Origin: Planctomycetota bacterium
GTDB taxonomy: Bacteria; Planctomycetota; UBA1135; GCA-002686595
Assembly (NCBI GenBank): GCA_028823185.1
Contig: JAPKBY010000058.1
Coordinates: forward strand, 1-8,131
Direction: 5' to 3'
Length of the DNA stretch: 8,131 nucleotides
This document shows positions 1 to 6,313 of this stretch, in pieces. How positions within the stretch are numbered: position 1 is the stretch's first letter; every line of letters begins with the position of its first letter. Made by a program: the position numbers and the translations under genes. The notes beneath the pieces are model-generated. The model worked only from the letters and a program-made list of their open reading frames with translations. It was not told the DNA's origin and did no database searches.

Positions 1-49
1 CGGCGCAGGCCGCCAATAAGAGGAGGAGTGCTGTTTGGATGCGAATCAT
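1..49 (-). CDS. 5' end of a lipoprotein gene (partial, runs off the left edge)
   Basis: Reading leftwards from the ATG at 49-47, the first 16 codons give MIRIQTALLLLLAACA. This is a short basic start, a leucine-rich hydrophobic core and an LAAC lipobox with Cys15 as the predicted lipidation site, as in proteins processed by Lgt and LspA and anchored in the inner or outer membrane. Only the signal peptide is visible, so the mature protein cannot be identified. An in-frame TTG at 58-56 is an alternative start: it has a GGGAGA sequence (73-68) 9 nt upstream, whereas the ATG has no well-placed ribosome binding site. The TTG would add three residues (MIL) and put the Cys at 18. The gene diverges from mutS, so the two promoters should lie in roughly 50-170. 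The frame and signal peptide are convincing. The exact start is open. Confidence 0.7.
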   Translation of the reverse strand, partial: MIRIQTALLLLLAACA

Positions 50-102
50 GAGTATCAAAGGATAGCGTCTCCCAGCGTGAGATGGTGAGGCTCGGGATAC
101 CC

Positions 103-111
103 GCGTAGAAT
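103..111 (+). promoter_or_regulatory. Candidate -10 region for mutS (GCGTAGAAT)
   Basis: TAGAAT (106-111) matches the sigma-70 -10 consensus TATAAT at 5 of 6 positions. The preceding GCG makes a 9-nt string that occurs again, at matching orientation, just upstream of the map gene (5864-5856, minus strand). A -35 at 17-nt spacing would be TGGTGA (83-88), only a 3 of 6 match. If this is the -10, transcription would begin near 118. The ATG at 110 would then be untranscribed and translation would use the ATG at 170. This is a prediction from sequence alone. Confidence 0.3.
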
Positions 112-169
112 GTTGGCGCTGGAGGCTGTCAGGCAAGCCCCCTACCCAAGTCCGAGAGACCCCACAAGA

Positions 170-2827
170 ATGGCCAGAAGCACAACCATCGTCGCAGGCT
201 CAAAGCAGCCTGCGAAACGAAGCGTCGGCAAAGACACGCCGATGATGGAGCAATTTTGGCGCTCAAAGAAAGAGCAACCTGATGCCTTGCTCTTCTTCCG
301 CATGGGCGACTTCTATGAGCTCTTTCACGAGGACGCGAAGATCGCAGCGCGAGAGCTAGGGATCACGCTCACCGCGCGCTCAAAGGGAGCCGACGCGATC
401 GCGATGGCAGGGGTCCCAGTCAAAGCTGCGGAGGGCTACCTCCTGCGCCTGGTGCAGAAGGGATACAAGGTCGCCATCTGCGAACAGCTCACGGATCCCA
501 AGAAGACCAAGGGCATCGTCGATCGTGGAATCGTTCGCGTAGTGACTCCTGGCACAATCACCGAAGAGGCCGTCCTCGATGCTCGAGAGAACAACTTCCT
601 CGCTGCGCTGTTCTCCTCTGGCGTCGCAGCAGGCATCGCATGGGTGGATCTCTCCACTGGACGCTTCCGAGTCTCCGAGGTCGCCATCGCGAGGCTGTCC
701 GATGAGCTTGGGCGCGTAAGCCCCGCAGAGGTCCTCTGGTCGGATGACTTTGTAGAGCGACACCCCGAGCTACACGCAGAGCTTCAAGCCGAGTTAGGCC
801 AGCGCGTCACGGTGCGCGATCCATGGCGCTTTGATCGGGACACGACATCTCGAAAGCTCACAGAACACTTCGGAGTGAAGACCCTCGAAGGCTTCGGTGT
901 CGAGGCTGACTCGCCGGTCATCCCTGCAGCAGGCTGCCTCGTCGAATACCTCGAAGAGACACAGCGCAACGCTTGCTCCCACATCCACACGCTCGAGGTC
1001 GTCGAGACGAGCCAACACCTCGTGTTAGATCGCGCCACCCGTTCCACTCTCGAGCTCGTCGTCACACAACGCGATGGCCAGAAAGAGGGCGCCCTCTTGG
1101 CCACCATCGACCGCACGCAGACCCCGATGGGGGGCCGCATGATCCGTGAGTGGCTGCTCGCCCCCCTGCGCGAGGTCGAAGCGATCTGCTCGCGCCAAGC
1201 AGGGGTCGCTGAATTTCACACCGACCACAGCCTCCGCGACCAAACCCGCGCTGAGCTCTCTGAAATCTATGACCTAGAGCGACTCGCGGCAAAGATCTCG
1301 ACTGCGAGGGCGAACGGGCGTGACCTCTTCGCGCTCGCCTCATCTTTAATCCCCGTCGCTCCACTCGAAGAGAGCCTCAAGAAATGCGAGTCAGCGACCT
1401 TGCGAGTCCTCGCTGAAGAGCTAGATCCCCTCGAAGATCTCACCGCTCGCATCCACAGCACGCTCGCAGATGAGCTCCCACCCACGATCAAAGAGGGAGG
1501 CCTCATTCGTGAAGGAGTGAATGAAGAGCTCGATGAGCTGCGCTCAATCGCGCGCGATGGAAAGAGTTGGATGGTGAAGTTCCAAGCTGCAGAGGCAGAG
1601 CGCACTGGGATCACCAATTTGAAGATCAGCTACAACAGCGTCTTCGGTTACTTCCTTGAGGTGCCTCGGGGACAGGTCGAGCGGGTACCGGACAACTGGA
1701 CGCGCAAACAAACCATCAAGACAGCTGAACGCTACATCACACCTGAGCTGAAAGAGTTTGAGACCAAAGTCATCAACTCTGAGGACCGATCAAAAGATCT
1801 AGAGTACGACCTCTTCTGTGCGCTCCGTGACGAGGTCTCAGCCGACCTACGCCGCATCCTTAAGACAGCGCGCGCCGTCGCGACCACCGACGCGCTATGT
1901 GGTCTCGCTCAACTCGCAGCCGACGAACGCTACACCCGCCCCGTGATCGATGACTCCGACATCATCGACATCTCAGAAGGCAGGCACCCTGTGCTCGAAC
2001 TCAGCTTGAACGGGGCGAGCTTTGTCCCCAATGACACGCGCATGGATCGCGAGGCTCGACTCATCTCGATCCTCACCGGACCCAACATGGCCGGTAAATC
2101 AACATGGATCAGGCAGACAGCGCTGATCGTTCTGCTGGCCCAAATTGGCTCTTTTGTCCCGGCCACACAGGCCCACATCGGCGTCGTTGACCGGATCTTC
2201 ACGCGCATCGGATCGGCCGATGACATAGGCAAGGGCGCCTCCACCTTCATGGTCGAGATGGTCGAGATCGCCAACATCCTGAACAACGCCAGCGATCGAT
2301 CGCTAGTCATCCTCGATGAGGTGGGCCGCGGAACGAGCACTTTCGACGGGCTCGCCCTCGCATGGGCCATCGTCGAACACTTGCATGAGAACACCACCTC
2401 GCGAACCCTCTTCGCCACCCACTACCATCAACTGACTGACCTCTCTGAAACACTCGCTGGCGTCACGAACCTGAACGTCGCCGTTCGTGAGCGCGCCGAA
2501 GAGATCGTCTTCCTTCACAAGATCATCGAAGGAGGGACTGATCGCTCCTACGGGATCCATGTCGCCCGCCTAGCCGGCGTCCCGAAGGAGCTGCTCAACC
2601 GCGCCCAGGAGATCTTGAATGAGCTCGAGGCTGAAGCGGACGGGAGCTCCCCGACGACACTTCGCCGGCCATCAAACTCTCAGCAGCTCGGCCTCTTCAC
2701 CCCCGAAGCCCCGTCTGCCTTGCAGGACGCGCTTAAGTCATTGGACCCTGACAACCTCACACCGATGGAGGCCTTAGTACAGCTGCACGAGCTCAAGCGC
2801 CTCAACGAAGAGAGCGAGAGCTCCTGA
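170..2827 (+). CDS. mutS: DNA mismatch repair protein MutS
   Basis: MutS finds mismatches and small insertion/deletion loops, clamps the DNA and recruits MutL in an ATP-dependent way. All domains are present. Using 905-residue numbering from an upstream in-frame ATG at 110, the mismatch-binding domain carries the Phe-x-Glu wedge in MGDFYELF (F68, E70). Connector, lever and clamp domains follow to about 600. The ATPase domain has Walker A TGPNMAGKST (656-665), Walker B LDE (D736-E737) with the following GRGTSTFDG, and the ATHYH segment (769-773). Near the C terminus, QLGLF (859-863) fits a beta-clamp-binding motif, and LDPDNLTP (from 878) opens the helical oligomerisation tail also seen in E. 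coli MutS. I chose ATG 170 (885 residues): family similarity starts just after it (TPMMEQF), and a possible -10 overlaps the ATG at 110. The ribosome binding site is weak (GAGAG at 155-159). The JAMM gene follows after 17 nt. No broken motif is seen. Confidence 0.97.
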   Translation: MARSTTIVAGSKQPAKRSVGKDTPMMEQFWRSKKEQPDALLFFRMGDFYELFHEDAKIAARELGITLTARSKGADAIAMAGVPVKAAEGYLLRLVQKGYKVAICEQLTDPKKTKGIVDRGIVRVVTPGTITEEAVLDARENNFLAALFSSGVAAGIAWVDLSTGRFRVSEVAIARLSDELGRVSPAEVLWSDDFVERHPELHAELQAELGQRVTVRDPWRFDRDTTSRKLTEHFGVKTLEGFGVEADSPVIPAAGCLVEYLEETQRNACSHIHTLEVVETSQHLVLDRATRSTLELVVTQRDGQKEGALLATIDRTQTPMGGRMIREWLLAPLREVEAICSRQAGVAEFHTDHSLRDQTRAELSEIYDLERLAAKISTARANGRDLFALASSLIPVAPLEESLKKCESATLRVLAEELDPLEDLTARIHSTLADELPPTIKEGGLIREGVNEELDELRSIARDGKSWMVKFQAAEAERTGITNLKISYNSVFGYFLEVPRGQVERVPDNWTRKQTIKTAERYITPELKEFETKVINSEDRSKDLEYDLFCALRDEVSADLRRILKTARAVATTDALCGLAQLAADERYTRPVIDDSDIIDISEGRHPVLELSLNGASFVPNDTRMDREARLISILTGPNMAGKSTWIRQTALIVLLAQIGSFVPATQAHIGVVDRIFTRIGSADDIGKGASTFMVEMVEIANILNNASDRSLVILDEVGRGTSTFDGLALAWAIVEHLHENTTSRTLFATHYHQLTDLSETLAGVTNLNVAVRERAEEIVFLHKIIEGGTDRSYGIHVARLAGVPKELLNRAQEILNELEAEADGSSPTTLRRPSNSQQLGLFTPEAPSALQDALKSLDPDNLTPMEALVQLHELKRLNEESESS

Positions 2828-2844
2828 CTCGTGCCCACCCTCCT

Positions 2845-3279
2845 TTGTTGAGTAGAGAGCCCTCAGCTAGAGCTGAAGTCCCTGACCTCCACCTCTCCGA
2901 AGCCCTTCGCTCAGAGTGTCAGCGCTGGATGGAGACGGCTCGCCCGCTTGAAGCCTGCGGGCTGCTCATCGGAACGATGACGAGCTCTGAACATGTCGTC
3001 ATAAGGATTGCGCCGATTGAGAACCTCGCCTCTGGAGAGGGCGCCTTTGAGCTGGAGCCCAGCGCTTGGCATCGCGCAGAGCTCGCGGCTAGAGAGGAGG
3101 GCCTAGCAGTGCTCGGTGTCTGGCACAGTCACCCGAAGACCAGCGCTGAGCCTTCAGCGCGAGATCTGACGGGTGCACAAGCAGGCTGGAGTCATCTAAT
3201 CTGCGCTGCCAAAGGAGAGAGTGCCTTCAGAAGTTACTACTCGCTCGCGGGAGAGCTCTTAGAGCAAGAGCTTCACTGA
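2845..3279 (+). CDS. JAMM/MPN+ family zinc metalloprotease (M67 type)
   Basis: This is a 144-residue single-domain protein with the complete JAMM zinc site: Glu36 in EACGLLIG, then His94-Ser-His96-Pro, then Ser104 and Asp107 in PSARDL, giving the HxH-x10-D spacing. Prokaryotic stand-alone JAMM proteins cleave isopeptide or peptide bonds, for example removing residues after the Gly-Gly of ubiquitin-like sulfur carriers (the Mec/CysO pair). No carrier or E1-like gene is in the window, so the substrate is unknown. The start is TTG (2845), or the adjacent TTG at 2848. No ATG or GTG lies in frame upstream, back to a stop at 2749, and the next ATG (2929) would remove the first strand and helix of the fold. 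There is no recognisable ribosome binding site, and the 17-nt gap after mutS suggests translational coupling in one transcript. The last 7 bases overlap the convergent glycosyltransferase gene. Confidence 0.88.
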   Translation: MLSREPSARAEVPDLHLSEALRSECQRWMETARPLEACGLLIGTMTSSEHVVIRIAPIENLASGEGAFELEPSAWHRAELAAREEGLAVLGVWHSHPKTSAEPSARDLTGAQAGWSHLICAAKGESAFRSYYSLAGELLEQELH

Positions 3280-4937
3280 GCCTCTTCTCGTTGCGCGGTG
3301 CGCTGCCTGATCGCGTTCTGAATGATTCCCCGCCTCGAGGCTCGCGGTGTCGGGAATTGCTTGAGCGCTTCCACACAAGTCTCAGCGACATGACTCCAAT
3401 GCGCGCGCTCCTCAACATAGTTTCGCGCTGCGCTCTCCATCTGCTTGAGCAGCGCGGGATCACTTGAGAGTGAGACGAAGTGTTCGCACAGCGCCTCTGC
3501 CTCTCCTTCACCGACCGGGACTCTTAGAGTCGCATCGCTCGGAAGCTCAGCCAGCTCTGGCAGGTCTGAGACGATCACGCCGCGACCCAATCCGAGGGCT
3601 TGGCTCGCCCCGCCTGACGCGCCACCCGTAGTAGGCCCCCGAAGGTTCACACAGACATCTGCGGCGGAGAGGAGCGCGTGAGCTCGAGGCTCCTCAACCC
3701 AACCGGTGACCTCCACGCTGTCGATCATGTCCAAGCGTCTGATCTCACTTGAGAGGTCGAGCTCACGAGGGCGCTCCTCGCCGATCAAGAGGACGCGCAC
3801 CTTCACGCCTCGCTCGCGCGCTCGCGCAGCTCCATCGAGGAGCGCCGCGACGCGCTTGTGTGTTTGTAGTGTCCCAAGGCTCGCGACGATGAAATCATCT
3901 CGCCACGCCAGAGGGAGCTCTGCCCGAGCTGCGACACGATCAAAGTCATCCCAACGACGCTCGATCCCATGCGGCACGATCAAGACCGGTGTAGGCGCAT
4001 TTCGATCTCGAACGATCTCGTCACGCATCCACTCTGAATGAACGATGAAGCCGTCTGCTCGCCGCACGACCCCTCGATTGAACGGCAACGCGAACCGAGA
4101 AGCAGAGAGCCCCTGGCCATCCTCCGTGATCAATTGAGAGGAGTGCAGCGGCTCTGCGGTCCACTCGCCAGCTCGTTGGAAGCTGATCTCTGACAGAAAG
4201 ACTCCTAGCTCTCGCGGGTCAGCGTTTCCGCGCTGTGATTCGGTCAATGCTTTACCAGAGACCTTGATCTGAAGTGTGAGCGCTCCAGACATCGGGAGCT
4301 CTAGCTCTATGCGCTCATCGCGTTTAGCCGAGATCTCTCTCAACACATCCTCACCCTCTCGAAGCTCTAGCTTCCGTCCTTCAGGGATGAAGAGAGAGAG
4401 CTTCATCGCTTGCGCATCTCTCCTGACAAGATGCAGGCCTGCGCTCCGAGAGGACCAGATGCCGTGCTCTTCTAGCTCATGCCATCCAAACGCGAGCGGG
4501 CTCGCCCCTTCAACGGGCTCATCTAAGAGCGGCGCTCTACGCTTCCGTGCGCTCTTCCAAATCTTCGCCGCTCGAATCCCGCCCTCTTCAACAGCAGCGA
4601 TGAGCCCGCGCAATCCTCCCTTAGCGAGCTCTGGTCGCCCGGCGACGGCTTGATCGAAGAGCACCCAATCATGAAGCAAGACCGTGCCACCCAATGCGCT
4701 CAACATCGGCCTCATGAAGGCGTGCGCCTGCTCGTTCCCTATCTGATAGAGGATCTGATCGTAGTCACGTGGCTGTATCGATGAGGCCGGCTTGCTCCCC
4801 TCTCCTGGAACGAAGCATCTGTCCTCAACAAAGATCTCAACCTCAGCGCGCTCCCTCAGATAAGGCAGCAGTTGGCGCGTGAAGTCTCCGATGCCAGAGC
4901 GGGCACCGAGAGGGGTGGTGATGAGCGCGATCCTCAA
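3273..4937 (-). CDS. GT4-family glycosyltransferase with an inserted beta-rich domain
   Basis: A 554-residue cytoplasmic GT-B glycosyltransferase, expected to move a sugar from a nucleotide donor to a glycan or lipid-linked acceptor. The N-terminal Rossmann half begins MRIALITTPLGARSGIGDFT, then YQIGNEQAH (64-72) and LLHDW (87-91), and ends RADGFIVHSEW (293-303). The C-terminal donor half has VPHGIE (321-326), SLGTLQTHKR (353-362), TGWVEE (411-416) and the loop LRGPTTGGAS (432-441) before SDLPELAELP (457-466). Residues about 140-255 interrupt the first half with a beta-rich module (FGWHELEEHG, then DPRELGVFL). At 554 residues it is far longer than a usual GT4 enzyme (about 350-420). The acidic residues of the family's EX7E motif are not obvious: related sequences read GETSG where this one has GGASG. 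The start is TTG, 5 nt after the map stop, with a weak ribosome binding site, so the two genes are probably co-transcribed. Family call strong, substrate unknown. Confidence 0.88.
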   Translation of the reverse strand: MRIALITTPLGARSGIGDFTRQLLPYLRERAEVEIFVEDRCFVPGEGSKPASSIQPRDYDQILYQIGNEQAHAFMRPMLSALGGTVLLHDWVLFDQAVAGRPELAKGGLRGLIAAVEEGGIRAAKIWKSARKRRAPLLDEPVEGASPLAFGWHELEEHGIWSSRSAGLHLVRRDAQAMKLSLFIPEGRKLELREGEDVLREISAKRDERIELELPMSGALTLQIKVSGKALTESQRGNADPRELGVFLSEISFQRAGEWTAEPLHSSQLITEDGQGLSASRFALPFNRGVVRRADGFIVHSEWMRDEIVRDRNAPTPVLIVPHGIERRWDDFDRVAARAELPLAWRDDFIVASLGTLQTHKRVAALLDGAARARERGVKVRVLLIGEERPRELDLSSEIRRLDMIDSVEVTGWVEEPRAHALLSAADVCVNLRGPTTGGASGGASQALGLGRGVIVSDLPELAELPSDATLRVPVGEGEAEALCEHFVSLSSDPALLKQMESAARNYVEERAHWSHVAETCVEALKQFPTPRASRRGIIQNAIRQRTAQREEAQ

Positions 4938-4942
4938 AGGAC

Positions 4943-5848
4943 TCAGGCGGTGAGGACCTCTACACCGTCGGGACCGAGGTACATGGAGTGCTCAGTCTGA
5001 GAAACCATCACCCCCTCCCGCTCTACGAGCGGCGGATAGCGCATCAAAGATCCCTGACGAGCTAAGCGGGCGAAGGTGTCCTCTAGGGCTTCTTGATCAA
5101 GCTCAGTGAAGTAGCGCCGAGCGATCGGCAGACCCTTCCAACTCTCTATCGCACGCAGGACATCACGGTCGAGCCCTTTCGCTTTACGCGGCGGTCGGAC
5201 CATCATGAACACCTCTGATTTACCTGCCTCTTTGATCATCCCTCGCCCTGTACACGCGAAGGGCTCGATGGCGAAGACCATCCCTGTTCTCAAGCGACCG
5301 CCACCACCCTCACCGAAGTTCGGGATTTGAGGTGCGGTGTGCACCTTCCATTGAGCGAGCCCGTGGCCGGTCAAGTTCCGCACTGGCTCGTAGCCAGCCG
5401 CCATGATGGTCTTCTCGATGACGCGTCCGATCTCCCCTACAGGCACGCCATCAGCGATGGTCGCGATGGCTGCCTTGAGCGCGTCGGCTGAGGCTGTCAC
5501 GAGCGGCGTCCAACGCCCATCCTCAGAGAGATCTACGCTGCACGCTGTGTCAGCGATGTATCCGTCGATGTGAACACCCATGTCCACCTTGACGCAGTCA
5601 CCCTCTTCATACTTAAGGTCATCCCCAGGCGCTGAGCAGTAGTGCGCGGCCACATGGTTTCGACTCGATTGCGCAGGGAAGCCAGGAGCTGCTCCGCGCT
5701 CGTAGATCATCTCCTCGATCGTCTCGAGGATCTCTCGGACTTTGACGCCGGGCTGAATAGCCGTCCGAGCCCACTCGCGACACTCAGACGCGATACGGCC
5801 TGCCTTTCGCCAACAATCGAGCGCGTGTTCATCAGGGATCTTGACCAT
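4943..5848 (-). CDS. map: Methionine aminopeptidase, type II (archaeal/eukaryotic-like)
   Basis: It removes the initiator Met from nascent proteins when the second residue is small, using a dinuclear metal centre in the pita-bread fold. All five metal ligands are visible: Asp89 (VDMG), Asp100 (IADTA), His162 (TGHG), Glu195 (AIEPF) and Glu286 (QTEHS). The substrate-binding histidines are also there (His69 in AAHY, His170 in KVHTAP). Several features fit the type II enzyme known from Pyrococcus rather than the usual bacterial type I: the AIEPFA string, the VDMGVHIDGYIADTA segment and a helical insert at about 222-272 (ending near GSLMRYPPLVE) between Glu195 and Glu286. Its 301 residues match the archaeal length (about 295), without the eukaryotic N-terminal extension. 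The ATG at 5848 fits the start of the fold. No Shine-Dalgarno is visible, and a TAGAAT box ends 7 nt upstream, suggesting a leaderless transcript. The glycosyltransferase gene follows after 5 nt. Confidence 0.95.
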   Translation of the reverse strand: MVKIPDEHALDCWRKAGRIASECREWARTAIQPGVKVREILETIEEMIYERGAAPGFPAQSSRNHVAAHYCSAPGDDLKYEEGDCVKVDMGVHIDGYIADTACSVDLSEDGRWTPLVTASADALKAAIATIADGVPVGEIGRVIEKTIMAAGYEPVRNLTGHGLAQWKVHTAPQIPNFGEGGGGRLRTGMVFAIEPFACTGRGMIKEAGKSEVFMMVRPPRKAKGLDRDVLRAIESWKGLPIARRYFTELDQEALEDTFARLARQGSLMRYPPLVEREGVMVSQTEHSMYLGPDGVEVLTA

Positions 5849-5855
5849 GGGCGGA

Positions 5856-5864
5856 ATTCTACGC
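5856..5864 (-). promoter_or_regulatory. Candidate -10 region for map (GCGTAGAAT)
   Basis: On the minus strand, TAGAAT (5861-5856) lies 7 nt before the map ATG and is preceded by GCG, the same 9 nt as upstream of mutS. If it is a -10 box, transcription would start at about 5848-5850, giving a leaderless or near-leaderless mRNA. That would agree with the lack of any Shine-Dalgarno sequence. The -35 region is poor: the best nearby hexamer is TACTCA at 16-nt spacing, matching 3 of 6. Confidence 0.35.
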
Positions 5865-5901
5865 TGACGGCTGCGATTGAGTAGGGTGTACCCGCTCTCT
5901 C

Positions 5902-5979
5902 ATGCATCCCTTCCTCTATATCCTCCTCAGCGCTATCGCCCTCTCGCTCTTGATTTGGTTCAAGCGAGGCCGCTGCTGA
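5902..5979 (+). CDS. Possible 25-residue single-pass membrane peptide
   Basis: An ATG-to-TGA reading frame encodes a peptide starting MHPFLYILLSAIALSLLIWF and ending in the basic tail KRGRC. That is one hydrophobic helix of about 17-18 residues followed by three positive charges, a layout that would favour a cytoplasmic C terminus. The closest purine-rich stretch is GTAGGG (5881-5886), about 15 nt before the ATG, which is far for a ribosome binding site. It lies between divergent genes, 53 nt from the map start. I recognise no family. A short hydrophobic frame can arise by chance, so this remains tentative. Confidence 0.3.
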   Translation: MHPFLYILLSAIALSLLIWFKRGRC

Positions 5980-6016
5980 GGCCAATAAGGACGCCCCCGG
6001 GTGGGGCCCTGATGCC

Positions 6017-6036
6017 GAGAGAGTGAATTCTCTCTC
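6017..6036. repeat. Perfect 7-bp inverted repeat, GAGAGAG / CTCTCTC
   Basis: GAGAGAG (6017-6023) and CTCTCTC (6030-6036) are perfect complements around the 6-nt spacer TGAATT. It could be an RNA hairpin or a dimeric operator site. No adjacent T run is present. Confidence 0.55.
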
Positions 6037-6039
6037 AAA

Positions 6040-6084
6040 CGAGAATCCATGCGCCCAGGCTATCCCGCATGAGATTCGTTCTCG
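6040..6084. repeat. Interrupted inverted repeat forming a long hairpin
   Basis: CGAGAA (6040-6045) can pair with TTCTCG (6079-6084), and ATGCG (6049-6053) with CGCAT (6066-6070). An alternative middle pairing is GAATC (6043-6047) with GATTC (6073-6077). The mutually exclusive outer and middle pairings could let an RNA switch between two forms, but this is only a possibility. Confidence 0.45.
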
Positions 6085-6159
6085 ACACTCCAGCCCTCGC
6101 GGCTGAGAAATGGCGCCAAAGCGGCCCCCAGGGCCTCTCCTTGCACTAAAAGCGCCCTC

Positions 6160-6192
6160 GGGGACGATCCGGAGCTCTGAACCGGAGTCCCT
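6160..6192. repeat. Two-part hairpin GGGAC/GTCCC and CCGG/CCGG
   Basis: GGGAC (6161-6165) pairs with GTCCC (6187-6191), and CCGG (6169-6172) inside it with CCGG (6182-6185). G6160 and T6192 would add a wobble pair in RNA. The loop is 9 nt. No T tract follows. Confidence 0.45.
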
Positions 6193-6313
6193 CCTGCGGG
6201 ATCAACTGCAAAAATCTGCCCCGCTTCTCACCCCCCTCAGACCCAGAGGCCGGATTCGTCAGTCCAGGGACACGGAAGGCTCTTAATTCCAGACCTCTAC
6301 AAACCCGAAGTAA

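Noticed and set aside
110..169. Upstream ATG at 110 giving a 905-residue MutS
   Set aside because: The 20 extra residues match nothing I know in MutS, and the ATG overlaps a possible -10 box. The ATG at 170 lies close to the conserved start (TPMMEQF).
2291..2304. 14-bp perfect palindrome AGCGATCGATCGCT inside mutS
   Set aside because: It encodes part of the conserved segment before Walker B, using GATCGC-type codons common in this DNA. No reason to see a site.
1930..2418. 162-residue open frame antisense to the MutS ATPase domain
   Set aside because: It is a complement shadow of highly conserved mutS sequence, with no recognisable domain.
5994..6006. GC hairpin as a terminator for the small upstream frame
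   Set aside because: The stem is only 4 bp and is followed by GC-rich sequence without a T run.
6069..6149. 26-residue plus-strand frame (MRFVLDTPALAAEKW...)
   Set aside because: Its ATG lies in the arm of an inverted repeat. There is no ribosome binding site and no signal or membrane character.
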